DNA of 38,991 nucleotides, taken from the NCBI GenBank assembly GCA_034435035.1, contig DAOTXW010000065.1, positions 1-38,991 on the forward strand, in the 5' to 3' direction. This document shows positions 1-9,134 of this stretch, in pieces. The notes beneath the pieces are model-generated. The model did not search any database. It worked only from the letters and a program-made list of their open reading frames with translations, and had not been told where the DNA came from. This stretch comes from JAHEME01 sp034435035. GTDB taxonomy: Bacteria; Chloroflexota; Anaerolineae; Aggregatilineales; UBA3940. Numbering within the stretch: position 1 is the stretch's first letter; every line of letters starts with the position of its first letter. A program made the position numbers and the translations under genes.

Positions 1-3000
1 CTGCGGCGCCCTTGCGGCGGGGTGGGGCCGGCCGCTTCTTCTCCGGGGGCGTCTCGGGCGGCGGGGCGGCCGGGCGGGCGATGGGCAGGCTGAAGCAGAA
101 CCGGCTGCCCTGGCCGTCCGGGTTGTCCTCGACCCAGATCGCGCCGTGGTGCGATTCGATCGCCAGCCGGCAGAAGGCCAGCCCCAGCCCGGCGCTGGCG
201 CGGCGGCCTTTGGTGCCGGGAACCTGGGTGTAGCGGTCGAAGATGTGCTCTTTGTAATCATCGGGGACGCCCGGGCCGCCGTCGATGACCTCGACCAGCA
301 GCATCGGCTCCTTGCGGGGCTCCCTGCGCAGCTCCTCCGGGGCGGCCTCGCGGGCACGCAGCAGCACCAGCGTGCCGGGCGGGGAGTACTTGAGCGCGTT
401 ATCCAGCAGGTTCAGCACCACCCGGCCGATCATATCGCGGTCGATCTGGGCGTCAGGCAGGTCGTCGGGGGCTTCCACCCGCAGGACGGCATCCATCTCC
501 TGAGCCAGCGGCAGCAGCTCGGCGGCGGCATCGTCCAGCAGCGCCCGGACGCTGCCCGGCCCCGGGTCCAGCACGAACTCGCCGCGCTCCAGCCGTGACA
601 GGTCGAGCAGATTGTTGACCAGGTTGAGCAGCTTCTTGACCGCGCGGGAGCTGACCGAGGTGGCCTGCTCGACAACCGGGTTTTCCCTGGGCGCGACTTC
701 GCTGATCAGCCGCATGCTGCCCATGACCGCCTGCAGCGGCGAGCGCAGGTCGTGGACGATCATGCTGGTGAGGTCTTCGCGGGTCTGTTCCAGCTCCTTC
801 TGCTGGGTCACGTCGCGGAAGATCAGCAGCAGGCCCAGGAAGTTGGCCTCATCGTCGCGCACCGGGCTGACCAGGCGCTCCACGTAGCGCTGACGCTGGC
901 TGCCGGCGGATCGCGTGGTGTATAGATCGGTGGTGAACTGCATGCCGGGGTTGCGCATGGCCCGCTGCATCAGCTCGCTCAGTTCGCCCTCGCGGTAGCC
1001 AAGCCCCTCGCCGAGCGCCGTCAGGGGATCGGCCAGGAACTGATCCGGCGAGCGCGGGCTGGCATCCTGCCGGGCGAAGTCCCAGAAGGCGCTCATGCGC
1101 GAATTGGTCATCACAATGCGGCTCTTGGCATCGATCATCAGCAGGCCGTCATTGCTGGCGTCGAGGATGGCCTCCAGCCGGTCGCGCACCACCTGCGCCC
1201 GCCGGTAGAGCTGCGCGTTGCGGATCGCTACGGCAGCCTGCACCGCCAGCTGGTTGACGAAGGTCACGTCCTCGCTGGTGAAGGCGTTGAGGGCCTCGCT
1301 TTCCAGCGCCAGCGCCCCGATGACCTGATCCTCCAGCATGATCGGCACGCTGAGCTGCGAGCGCGGGCCGCTGGCCGCCAGATCGTCGCGGCTCAGCAGC
1401 AGCGTTTCGCCCTGCTTCATGACCTTGCTGTCCATCAATTCCTCGGCCACGTGATGGGGCATGCGCAGGCTGTGGGCCGGGTCGAAGCCGCGCCAGGCCA
1501 CCATGTTCAGGGTGCCGCCCGTCTCCAACCCTTCCTGCAGGTCGCCGGTCAGCAGCAGCACGCTGCGGCTGGCCCGGCAGCCTTCCATCGCCGTATCGAC
1601 GATCATCGAAAAGACCGTCTCCAGGTTGAGCGAGGAAGTCAGCCGCTGGTTGATGTCCGCCATGCGGACGATCTGCTCGACGCGGCGGGCCAGCTGCACG
1701 TCCACCCGCTGGTAGATGCGGGCGTTGACGACCGCCAGCGCGGCCTGGTTGGCGAAAGTTTCCAGCAGTTCGACCTCGTTGCCGGAGAACTGGTGGGGGT
1801 GGTCGTAATAGACGGCCAGCATGCCGATGGGCTGCTTCTGCGCCCGCAGCGGCAGGTAAGCGTAGGCGGAAAAGTGCTCCTGACGGGACAGCAGCAGGGT
1901 CAGGGCGGATACGTCCTGGGACTCCGGCCCCACCTCGGAGACGGCGATGGTCCTGCCTTCGTCCATCACGGCGCGGCGCTCGCTGTCCGTCAGCGGGACG
2001 GCGATATCGCGCGATCGGACGATATGCTCCGGCGAGAAGCCCTGCGCATGGGTGAGCAGCAGGCTGGGGTCGGGGACATCGGTTTCCAGCAGGTAGATGG
2101 CCGCCTTGTTGCAGCCGGCCACGTCGATGACGGACTCGGCGATCAGTTCCAGCACGCGCTCCGGGTTGAGCGAGGCGTTCATCACCGTGCTGATCTGGTT
2201 GAGGCGGGCCAGCTGAGCGGCCTGCTGCTGCGCCGCCTCGTAGAGCAGGGCATTCTCCAGCGTGACGCCGGCCTGCGCGGCGATGGTGCTGAACAGCGCC
2301 AGATCGGGCTGGGAAAAGAGGCGGTCGGGCTGCTCGCCGGCAGCCAGCCAGGTGGTCATCACGCCGAGCACGCGGTTGGCGGTGCGCAGCGGCACGCCCA
2401 TCCACGATCGGGCGCGCGGCGGGCTGCCGAGTCCCTGACGCGCGGCGGCCTGATCGACCGACTCGACCAGCAGCGGTTCGAGGGTCTCAGCCACCCGGCG
2501 GGTCAGGTCATCCAGCCGGTCCCCGGGGTCTTTCTCCACACGGCTGCCGCCTTCCATCGCCAGCGCCAGCCGCAGGCGGTGCGGGGCGACCTCCTCGCGC
2601 AGCAGGATGTGCAGGTTGCGCACTTCCAGCAGCCGGGATACCTGATCGTACAGGGCGGTGATCAGCTCGTCTTTGCGCAGGCTGCTGCGCAGCACATGGC
2701 TGGTGGCGGCAAACGAATTGAGCTGGCTGACCTGACGCTGGAGCGTGTTCTGAGTGATCGTCAGCCGGTTGACCACAATGGCGACCGCCAGCAGGATGAG
2801 CGCGAACAACAGCAGCGCGCCCGGCCCCAGCCGGTACAGGGTCAGCGCGCCGAGGGGGGCCAGCGCCATCGGCAGGAGCTGCACCGCCAGCAGGGGCCGC
2901 CAGTTGAAGACCAGAGCCGGCACGACCTTCAGCCCGCGCAGCCACAGATCCAGGGCCAGCAGCGCATCGTGGACGATCAGGAAAATCACCGGGGCCTGCA

Positions 3001-3481
3001 GGGTGGCCAGGACGGCTGCCTGCGAGTCGAGCGCCTGCAGAGGGGGCCGGGCGCCCAGCTGCCGGAAGGCCCAGTCGGCGGCCAGCAGGCTCAGGCCGCC
3101 GCGCCCCACCGGCCACAGCTCCACGCCCACCCGCTGCCACCACGCCAGGCCGCGATCGGCTTTTTCGATCCGACCGCGCACCAGATGGGCCGCCCCGCCC
3201 AGCGTCAGCCCGATCACCAGCGCGGCTATCGCTGGCTCCAGCCCCAGCGCCAGGTAGGCCATCAGCAGGGCCACCGGCATGAAGGTGACCTGGCCATAGC
3301 TCACGGTGATGCCCACGTTCTCGATCAGCGCGGCCAGCAGCGCCAGCGCGGCCAGCAGCACCCAGCCCATAAGGTTCAGCGAGCCGGGGCGGGGCCAGAG
3401 CAGGATGGCAGCGGCGAAGACGATCAGGGCGAGGATCCAGCGGGCAAGTGCGGTGCGCTGTTCAGCGGTCATGAGCGGCAT
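1..3481 (-). CDS. Multi-GAF/PAS membrane sensor histidine kinase (3' end outside window)
   Basis: The reading frame is open from 3481 to the left edge, so the last residues are missing. The first 220 or so residues are a hydrophobic membrane region with several segments. Three GAF-type sensor domains follow (about 250-420, 430-580 and 600-760), then a PAS domain (about 775-895), a HisKA domain and an HATPase domain. The phosphoacceptor is H910 in VHDLRSP. The N box (LNLLDNALKYSP), G1 (DGGPGVP) and G2 (SAGLGLAFC) motifs are intact, so the protein should autophosphorylate. ATG 3481 sits just behind AGGGG; ATG 3472 in the same frame is an alternative. It follows the second kinase by about 60 bases and is probably co-transcribed with it. 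No response regulator is nearby and the ligand is unknown. Confidence 0.9.
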   Translation of the reverse strand, partial: MPLMTAEQRTALARWILALIVFAAAILLWPRPGSLNLMGWVLLAALALLAALIENVGITVSYGQVTFMPVALLMAYLALGLEPAIAALVIGLTLGGAAHLVRGRIEKADRGLAWWQRVGVELWPVGRGGLSLLAADWAFRQLGARPPLQALDSQAAVLATLQAPVIFLIVHDALLALDLWLRGLKVVPALVFNWRPLLAVQLLPMALAPLGALTLYRLGPGALLLFALILLAVAIVVNRLTITQNTLQRQVSQLNSFAATSHVLRSSLRKDELITALYDQVSRLLEVRNLHILLREEVAPHRLRLALAMEGGSRVEKDPGDRLDDLTRRVAETLEPLLVESVDQAAARQGLGSPPRARSWMGVPLRTANRVLGVMTTWLAAGEQPDRLFSQPDLALFSTIAAQAGVTLENALLYEAAQQQAAQLARLNQISTVMNASLNPERVLELIAESVIDVAGCNKAAIYLLETDVPDPSLLLTHAQGFSPEHIVRSRDIAVPLTDSERRAVMDEGRTIAVSEVGPESQDVSALTLLLSRQEHFSAYAYLPLRAQKQPIGMLAVYYDHPHQFSGNEVELLETFANQAALAVVNARIYQRVDVQLARRVEQIVRMADINQRLTSSLNLETVFSMIVDTAMEGCRASRSVLLLTGDLQEGLETGGTLNMVAWRGFDPAHSLRMPHHVAEELMDSKVMKQGETLLLSRDDLAASGPRSQLSVPIMLEDQVIGALALESEALNAFTSEDVTFVNQLAVQAAVAIRNAQLYRRAQVVRDRLEAILDASNDGLLMIDAKSRIVMTNSRMSAFWDFARQDASPRSPDQFLADPLTALGEGLGYREGELSELMQRAMRNPGMQFTTDLYTTRSAGSQRQRYVERLVSPVRDDEANFLGLLLIFRDVTQQKELEQTREDLTSMIVHDLRSPLQAVMGSMRLISEVAPRENPVVEQATSVSSRAVKKLLNLVNNLLDLSRLERGEFVLDPGPGSVRALLDDAAAELLPLAQEMDAVLRVEAPDDLPDAQIDRDMIGRVVLNLLDNALKYSPPGTLVLLRAREAAPEELRREPRKEPMLLVEVIDGGPGVPDDYKEHIFDRYTQVPGTKGRRASAGLGLAFCRLAIESHHGAIWVEDNPDGQGSRFCFSLPIARPAAPPPETPPEKKRPAPPRRKGAA

Positions 3482-3539
3482 TCATCCCCTGTACGGCCTG
3501 CCGATAGTATGCCGATAATCACAGGCTGGCGCAAGCGCT

Positions 3540-6500
3540 TCAGGCAATCTGATCGACGGGCAGGGTCACGTGGAAGGCGGCGCCGCCTTCAGGCCCCTCG
3601 TCCACCCAGATGCGCCCGCCGTGGGCCTCGACAGCCAGCTTGCAGAAGGTCAGCCCCAGCCCGGAGCCTTTGGTGCCGCGCTTGCGGCGCCCGGTGTCAG
3701 CCTGAAAGAAGCGCTCGAAGATGCGCTCCCGCTGCTCCGGCGGGATGCCCTCGCCGGTGTCGCGGATGGTCACCGTCTGGAAAAGGGGCGCGGCGTCGAG
3801 GGTGATCCAGATATCCCCGTCGGCGGGCGTATACCGCACGGCGTTATCCAGCAGGTTAATGAGGACGCGGTCGATCGCGTCCATGTCGGCGCTGACCGGA
3901 GGCAGGCCGGACGGGGCCTCCAGATGGATCGTGATGCCCGCTTCTTCGGCGGTGGCGCTGAGCGTCTGAATGGCGCGGACCATGGCCGCCCGCAGGTCCA
4001 GCGCTTCCCGCCGGAGCGGCATCTCGCCGGCCTCCAGCTTGTTGACATCCAGCAGGGCCTCGACCAGCCGCAGCAGCGCGCGGGCGCTGGTCAGCGAGAC
4101 GCTTAGCAGGGCGTTCAGCATGGGCAGGTCCGGCCCCGAGGCCGCCCGCTCGCCCTCAGTGAGCTCCTGCAGGGCGCTCTGCAGCCCGGTGATCACGCCG
4201 CCCAGCGGGCTGCGCAGGTCATGCACCAGCATGTGCGACATCTCGTCGCGGTACTCCTCCAGTTCGTGTTCGTAGGTGGCATCGCGCAGGATGAACATCC
4301 GCCCCAGCAGTTCGCCTTCGTCGCTGGTGACCGGCAGCGAGACCTCCTCGATGGCCCGCAGGGTCGGGGAGCGGAAGGTGTAGCGGCGGCGGGTGATGAC
4401 GGTGGGGCTGTGACTGAGCTGGTGCATGATCTCGCGCACCGCCGCGCGGTCGAAGATCTCGGCGTCCGGGCCGGCCCGCAGATGGGCCAGCACCCGCGAG
4501 AAGCGCTGGCCGATCAGCGGGGTCAGCCGCGCATTGAGCAGCCAGTCCGTGCGCGAGTTGGCGATGACCAGACGCCCATCCGTGTTGAACATCAGAATGC
4601 CGTCATGGCTGCTGTCCAGGATCGCCTGCAGCAGGTCGCGGCTGGTGCGGATCGCCTCGTTCAGGCTGGCGGCGATCAGGGCGGTTGCGGTCTGCGCCGC
4701 CAGGAAGTCCAGGAAGCGCAGCGTATCCTCGGTGAGCTGGGCTGGATCGGTGAAGGCGATGTTGAGCACGCCGACCACTTCGCGCCCGCGCTTGAGCGGC
4801 ACGCCGGCGATGGCTCCCAGATCCGTCACACCCGCCGCCGGCCAATCGGCGGGGCGGTTAGCGGGGTCAAACAGCGGGTGCTGGCCGGGGTCGCGGATCA
4901 CCACCCGCTCGCCGGTGCGGGCGACGGTCGCGGTGATGCCGTTGCGGCGCGGCGTGGCGAACTGGAGGTTGGTTTCGCCGCTGTCCCAGGCGCTGGCGCG
5001 GAAGGTGAGCCGGTCGGTGGCGGCGTCATAGTGGTAAATATGCACGGATCGGGCATGGGTGCGCTCCTGAGCGGCCCGGGCGATCAACTGCAGGGCCCGC
5101 TGAGTGTCGGAGGCGGCCAGCAGCTCCACGGCGATGCTCCGCAGCGTACTGAACTCATCGGCGCGGCGGCTCATCGCCTCATACAGGCGGGCATTCTCCA
5201 GCGCGATGGCGGCCTGCTCGGCCAGGCTGGTGACGAAGCGCACATGCTCCTGATTGAAGGCGGCCAGCCGGGTGCTTTCCAGGTTGATCACCCCCAGCCG
5301 CCGCCCTTCCAGGAGGATCGGCACGACCAGTTCGGCCAGGATGCCGGGGCGCGCGGACCAGTAATCGCGGTCCAGGCGCACGTCATCCAGCAGCACCACG
5401 CGCCCGGTTTGCAGGGCGCGGCCGGTCGCGCCCTGGTCGGCGGGCCAGGCGTCTACCACCGACGGCGTGCCGGGGAGGTCGCGGCGGGCGGCCATTTTCA
5501 GCAGGTCGGCGTCCTCGTTGTAGAGCACCACCTCGGAGACTTCAGCGCCGGTGGCGGCGGCGGCGGCGTTCATGACCTGTTCGATGACGCTGCGGGCGTC
5601 CAGCCGGCGCGTCATGCGCTGCGAGATGGCCTCCAGCGACTTCAGTTCCTCCAGCCGGTTGGCCAGCGCCAGATCGGTGCGCTCGAACAGCGCCGCATTC
5701 TCGATGGCGACGGCGGCCTGACTGGCGAGGGCCTCGGCCAGCCGGGTGTTGTGCCCCATCAGGGCCGGGCCCTCTTCCGGCCAGCCGGCGGCGATCAGCC
5801 CGACCAGCTTGCCGCGGCTGATCAGGGGGACCGCCAGCGCGACCTGCATCCCCCCCGCCTCCAGCAGCCGCCGCTCGCCGGCGCTCAGGGTCGGGGCAGC
5901 GCGGTTGAGGGTGGTCAGCTCCTGGCAGCGAATGGCCTCCTGCACCGCCGGCAGGGCATCCAGCTCGATCGTGAGCTGCCCCGAGCTGTCATCCACCAGC
6001 CCGCCGGCGGTGCTGATCATCTGCAGGTGCAGCCTCAACTGGCGGCGGTCATCCCCGGCCAGCAGGGCCAGACAGGTGTGGGCCTGCATCGCCTGAAGCA
6101 TGCTGATGGCCGCCGCCCGCAGCACGTTGCTCAACGAAAGCGAGGCGTTGATGCTGACGCTGGCATCGAACAGGGCCTGCAGCTCGCGGGTGCGGGCGCG
6201 GGTGTCCTCGAACAGGCGGGCATTCTCCACGGCGATGCTGATCTGCGCGCCCAGCGTCTGCATCAGCTCCAGCTCAGCCGGCTCGAAGTGGTGCGGCTCC
6301 GCATAATAGAACGACAGGATGCCGATGGGCCGATCGCCGCTGCGCAGGCTGAGGTCGAGCAGGGCGGCAAAACCCTCCGCTTCCGCCAGGTGAATGAAGG
6401 CGGCAACGCGCGGATCGGTGTGGAAATCTTCGATGACGACCGGGGCCGTTGATCGCAGCGCCTCGGCCCGCCCGCTGTCGATGGGGACCTCGCGGGACAG

Positions 6501-7985
6501 GGCCACAAAAGCCTCGCTCAGGCCGGTGCTCTGCACCAGCCGCAGGGTCTGGCCGTCTTCGCTGATCAGGAAGATGGCAACCTTCTGGAAGGGCATGGCC
6601 CGGGAAGCCTCGTCGCAGATGGTGCGCAGGACGGTATCCAGTTCCAGGCTGGAGCTGGCCTGCACCGTGATGCGGTGGAGCAAGGACAGCTCCTGCGCCT
6701 GCCGCTGGCTGCGCTCGTACAGACGGGCGTTGCGCAGCGCGCTGCCGGCCCCGGCGGCGATGGTCTGCAGCAGCTGCACGTCAGCCTGGCTGAAGGCGTG
6801 GGCATGCTGGTAGTTGCGCAGGCCGATCGCGCCGATGGCCTGATCGCCGGCCAGGATCGGCACGCCGACAAAGCTGAGGGGGATACTGCCCACCGGCTCG
6901 ATGCCCAGAGCGCGGGCTTCCTCCAGCGGGTCGCGGTTGAACAGCAGCGGGGTGCGCTGCCGGATGATGTACTCGACCACGCCGTTGCCGGCCACCCGCG
7001 GAGCGACCTGCACCTGCTGACCGTGGACGTAAATGACCGGGAACGACAGGATGCGGGTCTCCTCGTCGTACAGGGCGATGTAGGCGTCCGAGGTATCGAT
7101 CAGGCTGCTGATCTCCCGGTTGATCGCCTCCAGCAGCGCCGCGGAGTCCAGGTCGGCGGTCAGCGTCTGCCCGATGCGGTTGAGCAGCCGCAGATCATCC
7201 ACCCGGCTGCTCAGCCGCTCGGCGGCGAGATTCATCTGGTAGATCACCAAGCCGCCCAGGGCGAAAGCCAGCAGGATCACCGGGCGCAGGTGCGGCCAGT
7301 CCGCGTAGGCCATCGCCACCAGCGGGGAGAAAACAGCCGGCAGCAGGCCGTTGCTGAGCAGGCCCGGCGCGTTGCTCCTCAGGTAGCGCCGGACCGCGAT
7401 GCCGCGCAGCGCCAGCCAGCCGATCAGGAAGGCCACCAGCAGCAGGGAATCGAGAGTCACAAACAGCAGGTACAGCCAGGTCTGCTGCGTCCCCTCCAGC
7501 ACGGCGCTGAATGTGCCTCCCAGCGCCCCGTAAGCCCAGCCGGCCCCCAGCAGCGCCAGCGAGACGGCGGCGCTGTGCCACAGAACGCTGAACAGCAGAT
7601 CCCGCCAGCCCATCACCCCCACGCCCAGGGCGCGGCGCAGCGGGATGCTCACGGCCAGCACCGGCAGCATCCCCAGCACGCCGATCAGCATGGCCTGCGG
7701 CACCCCCAGCGCCACAGCGGCGATCACCAGCGCGGCGCTGAGCCGTGCGATGTAGATGCTCATGGGCAGGCTGGCGCTCGTCCAGGCGGCGATGGCGTAC
7801 AGCAGGCCGAAGAACAGCGCATCGGACGGCTGCAGGGCGATGCCCCGGCTGATCTGCAGCGCCAGCAGCAGGGCCAGCAGCCACAGCCCCGCCGCCACCA
7901 GATACTGCCGCTGCCGCAGCCGGGGGATGAACGGCTGAGCCGTCGAGGCGATGCGGGGGGGGAATTGAGGTTCCGGCTGGATCAT
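3540..7985 (-). CDS. Giant multi-GAF/PAS membrane sensor histidine kinase, 1481 aa
   Basis: A membrane-bound sensor kinase. Residues about 28-250 form a multi-pass hydrophobic region. At least five GAF-like domains follow in tandem (about 265-425, 435-595, 605-770, 785-945 and 955-1110), each opening with the usual helix ending in an ALxNARLYE-like stretch. A PAS domain (about 1120-1240), HisKA and HATPase complete it. The phosphoacceptor is H1255 in VHDLRSP; the N box (LINLLDNAVRYTP), G1 (DTGEGIP) and G2 (GSGLGLTFC) are intact. The ATG overlaps the TGA of the upstream GTPase gene as ATGA and has no clear Shine-Dalgarno site, so its translation is probably coupled to the GTPase. No receiver-domain partner is adjacent. 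The signal is unknown; GAF arrays typically bind small molecules, haem or cyclic nucleotides. Confidence 0.93.
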   Translation of the reverse strand: MIQPEPQFPPRIASTAQPFIPRLRQRQYLVAAGLWLLALLLALQISRGIALQPSDALFFGLLYAIAAWTSASLPMSIYIARLSAALVIAAVALGVPQAMLIGVLGMLPVLAVSIPLRRALGVGVMGWRDLLFSVLWHSAAVSLALLGAGWAYGALGGTFSAVLEGTQQTWLYLLFVTLDSLLLVAFLIGWLALRGIAVRRYLRSNAPGLLSNGLLPAVFSPLVAMAYADWPHLRPVILLAFALGGLVIYQMNLAAERLSSRVDDLRLLNRIGQTLTADLDSAALLEAINREISSLIDTSDAYIALYDEETRILSFPVIYVHGQQVQVAPRVAGNGVVEYIIRQRTPLLFNRDPLEEARALGIEPVGSIPLSFVGVPILAGDQAIGAIGLRNYQHAHAFSQADVQLLQTIAAGAGSALRNARLYERSQRQAQELSLLHRITVQASSSLELDTVLRTICDEASRAMPFQKVAIFLISEDGQTLRLVQSTGLSEAFVALSREVPIDSGRAEALRSTAPVVIEDFHTDPRVAAFIHLAEAEGFAALLDLSLRSGDRPIGILSFYYAEPHHFEPAELELMQTLGAQISIAVENARLFEDTRARTRELQALFDASVSINASLSLSNVLRAAAISMLQAMQAHTCLALLAGDDRRQLRLHLQMISTAGGLVDDSSGQLTIELDALPAVQEAIRCQELTTLNRAAPTLSAGERRLLEAGGMQVALAVPLISRGKLVGLIAAGWPEEGPALMGHNTRLAEALASQAAVAIENAALFERTDLALANRLEELKSLEAISQRMTRRLDARSVIEQVMNAAAAATGAEVSEVVLYNEDADLLKMAARRDLPGTPSVVDAWPADQGATGRALQTGRVVLLDDVRLDRDYWSARPGILAELVVPILLEGRRLGVINLESTRLAAFNQEHVRFVTSLAEQAAIALENARLYEAMSRRADEFSTLRSIAVELLAASDTQRALQLIARAAQERTHARSVHIYHYDAATDRLTFRASAWDSGETNLQFATPRRNGITATVARTGERVVIRDPGQHPLFDPANRPADWPAAGVTDLGAIAGVPLKRGREVVGVLNIAFTDPAQLTEDTLRFLDFLAAQTATALIAASLNEAIRTSRDLLQAILDSSHDGILMFNTDGRLVIANSRTDWLLNARLTPLIGQRFSRVLAHLRAGPDAEIFDRAAVREIMHQLSHSPTVITRRRYTFRSPTLRAIEEVSLPVTSDEGELLGRMFILRDATYEHELEEYRDEMSHMLVHDLRSPLGGVITGLQSALQELTEGERAASGPDLPMLNALLSVSLTSARALLRLVEALLDVNKLEAGEMPLRREALDLRAAMVRAIQTLSATAEEAGITIHLEAPSGLPPVSADMDAIDRVLINLLDNAVRYTPADGDIWITLDAAPLFQTVTIRDTGEGIPPEQRERIFERFFQADTGRRKRGTKGSGLGLTFCKLAVEAHGGRIWVDEGPEGGAAFHVTLPVDQIA

Positions 7986-9043
7986 GGCTGTCGGGGGGCG
8001 CCGCCGGGCAGGTCCGCCGATCGATTCCGGCGCCTGAACAGGCCGCGCTCGCGGCGGCGGCTGCGGAAGTCGCGGTACAGCGTGCGCAGGTCGGTCTGCG
8101 ACAGCTTCTGCTCGGCTTCGAAGAAGGTGATCGCGGCCTGGCCCATCGCCCAGGTGCCGGTGCCGGCGGCGATGCCCGCCACCAGCCAGCCCGCCGCCGG
8201 GATCAGCTTGACGGCCTCCTGGGCGCCGTAGCGCACCAGCACCCCGCCGGCGATGGCGCTCATCAGCTCGCGGGCGCGGGCGGCGGTGAAGGTCTCGCCG
8301 TAGATGGCGGCCAGCCGCAGCAGCATCCGCACATGGACGCCGATCAGCAGCGGGATGCCCAGCCCCGGGATCGGCTCCGCGCCGACCAGCGAGGCGATGG
8401 CGCCCGATTCGCGCACCACGCGCTGGGAGGCCATCTTCCGGTAGCGCGGCAGCGCCCGCCCGATGGTCACCGCCATGCGCGGGTGCGAGTCGATGATGGC
8501 CGGCAGCAGCTTATCGGGGATATGGGTGCCGTGGCGGGCGGAGATGGGGATCACGGGCACGCCCAGCTTCAGCTCGGCGTTCTGCTGGACGAGCCGCGCA
8601 TCCTTCTTGACCAGATCGATCTTGTTGAGCGCCACCACCACCGGCAGGCCGCGGGCGCGCAGGTCGCGGTACAGCTCCGCGTCGGACTGGCGCACGCCCG
8701 CCGAGGCGTCCAGCACCAGCACGGCGATGTCCGCGCCGTCCAGGGCGCGCATGGCCGAGGCGGTCTGCTGATCGCCCTGCACCTCGCCCAGCCCCGGCGT
8801 GTCGATCAGCCAGAAGGGGCCGAAGCGCTCGGCGAGGGTCTCCCGGGTGGTGCCCGGCACCGCCGAGACGGCGGAAAGCTGCTGCCCCTTAAGCTGGTTG
8901 AACAGGGTGGACTTGCCGGAGTTGACCGGCCCGCAGATCACCAGCTGGGCGCGGGATTCGGCGGCCACAGCCGCCTCGATCTGCTTGAGATCGAGGGACT
9001 CAAGGAAGCGCCGGGAGTCGCGGATCGTCGTCGGTAGGCCCAT
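7982..9043 (-). CDS. Era/TrmE-like GTPase with C-terminal DUF697-type membrane-associated domain
   Basis: A 353-residue GTP-binding protein. The G1 P-loop is GPVNSGKST at residues 38-46. Switch I carries GTTRET, G3 is DTPG, G4 is NKID and G5 is ISA, so the GTPase domain (about 33-190) is complete. The C-terminal half has hydrophobic, glycine-rich helices (IPGLGIPLLIGVHVRML and the GWLVAGIAAGTGTWAMG stretch) that resemble DUF697/YcjF-type domains associated with membranes. The protein ends in an Arg-rich tail. The stop codon overlaps the start of the giant kinase, which suggests one operon and a shared role in membrane signalling or stress. The exact function is not known. Assignment to the GTPase family is firm; the DUF697 assignment is by resemblance. 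Confidence 0.85.
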   Translation of the reverse strand: MGLPTTIRDSRRFLESLDLKQIEAAVAAESRAQLVICGPVNSGKSTLFNQLKGQQLSAVSAVPGTTRETLAERFGPFWLIDTPGLGEVQGDQQTASAMRALDGADIAVLVLDASAGVRQSDAELYRDLRARGLPVVVALNKIDLVKKDARLVQQNAELKLGVPVIPISARHGTHIPDKLLPAIIDSHPRMAVTIGRALPRYRKMASQRVVRESGAIASLVGAEPIPGLGIPLLIGVHVRMLLRLAAIYGETFTAARARELMSAIAGGVLVRYGAQEAVKLIPAAGWLVAGIAAGTGTWAMGQAAITFFEAEQKLSQTDLRTLYRDFRSRRRERGLFRRRNRSADLPGGAPRQP

Positions 9044-9086
9044 GCTGCCTCGGCTGCCGTGTCACAAAGGGTACGCCGCTCACGGG

Positions 9087-9092
9087 AGTGTA
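9087..9092 (-). promoter_or_regulatory. Candidate -10 element for the GTPase-kinase operon
   Basis: TACACT on the minus strand predicts a transcript start about 37 bases before the GTPase ATG. No good -35 is visible. A CAACCGG/CCGGTTG inverted repeat (9095-9110) lies just upstream and could be an operator, or part of a terminator for the preceding SulP gene. Confidence 0.3.
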
Positions 9093-9134
9093 GCACAACC
9101 GGGGCCGGTTGGAAAACCGCTTGCCAACCCGGGC

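Noticed and set aside
1451..3805. A 784-codon open frame on the plus strand opposite the first kinase
   Set aside because: It is Gln/Arg/Gly-rich nonsense typical of the antisense strand of high-GC genes, with no domain and no ribosome site; the kinase on the other strand has complete motifs.
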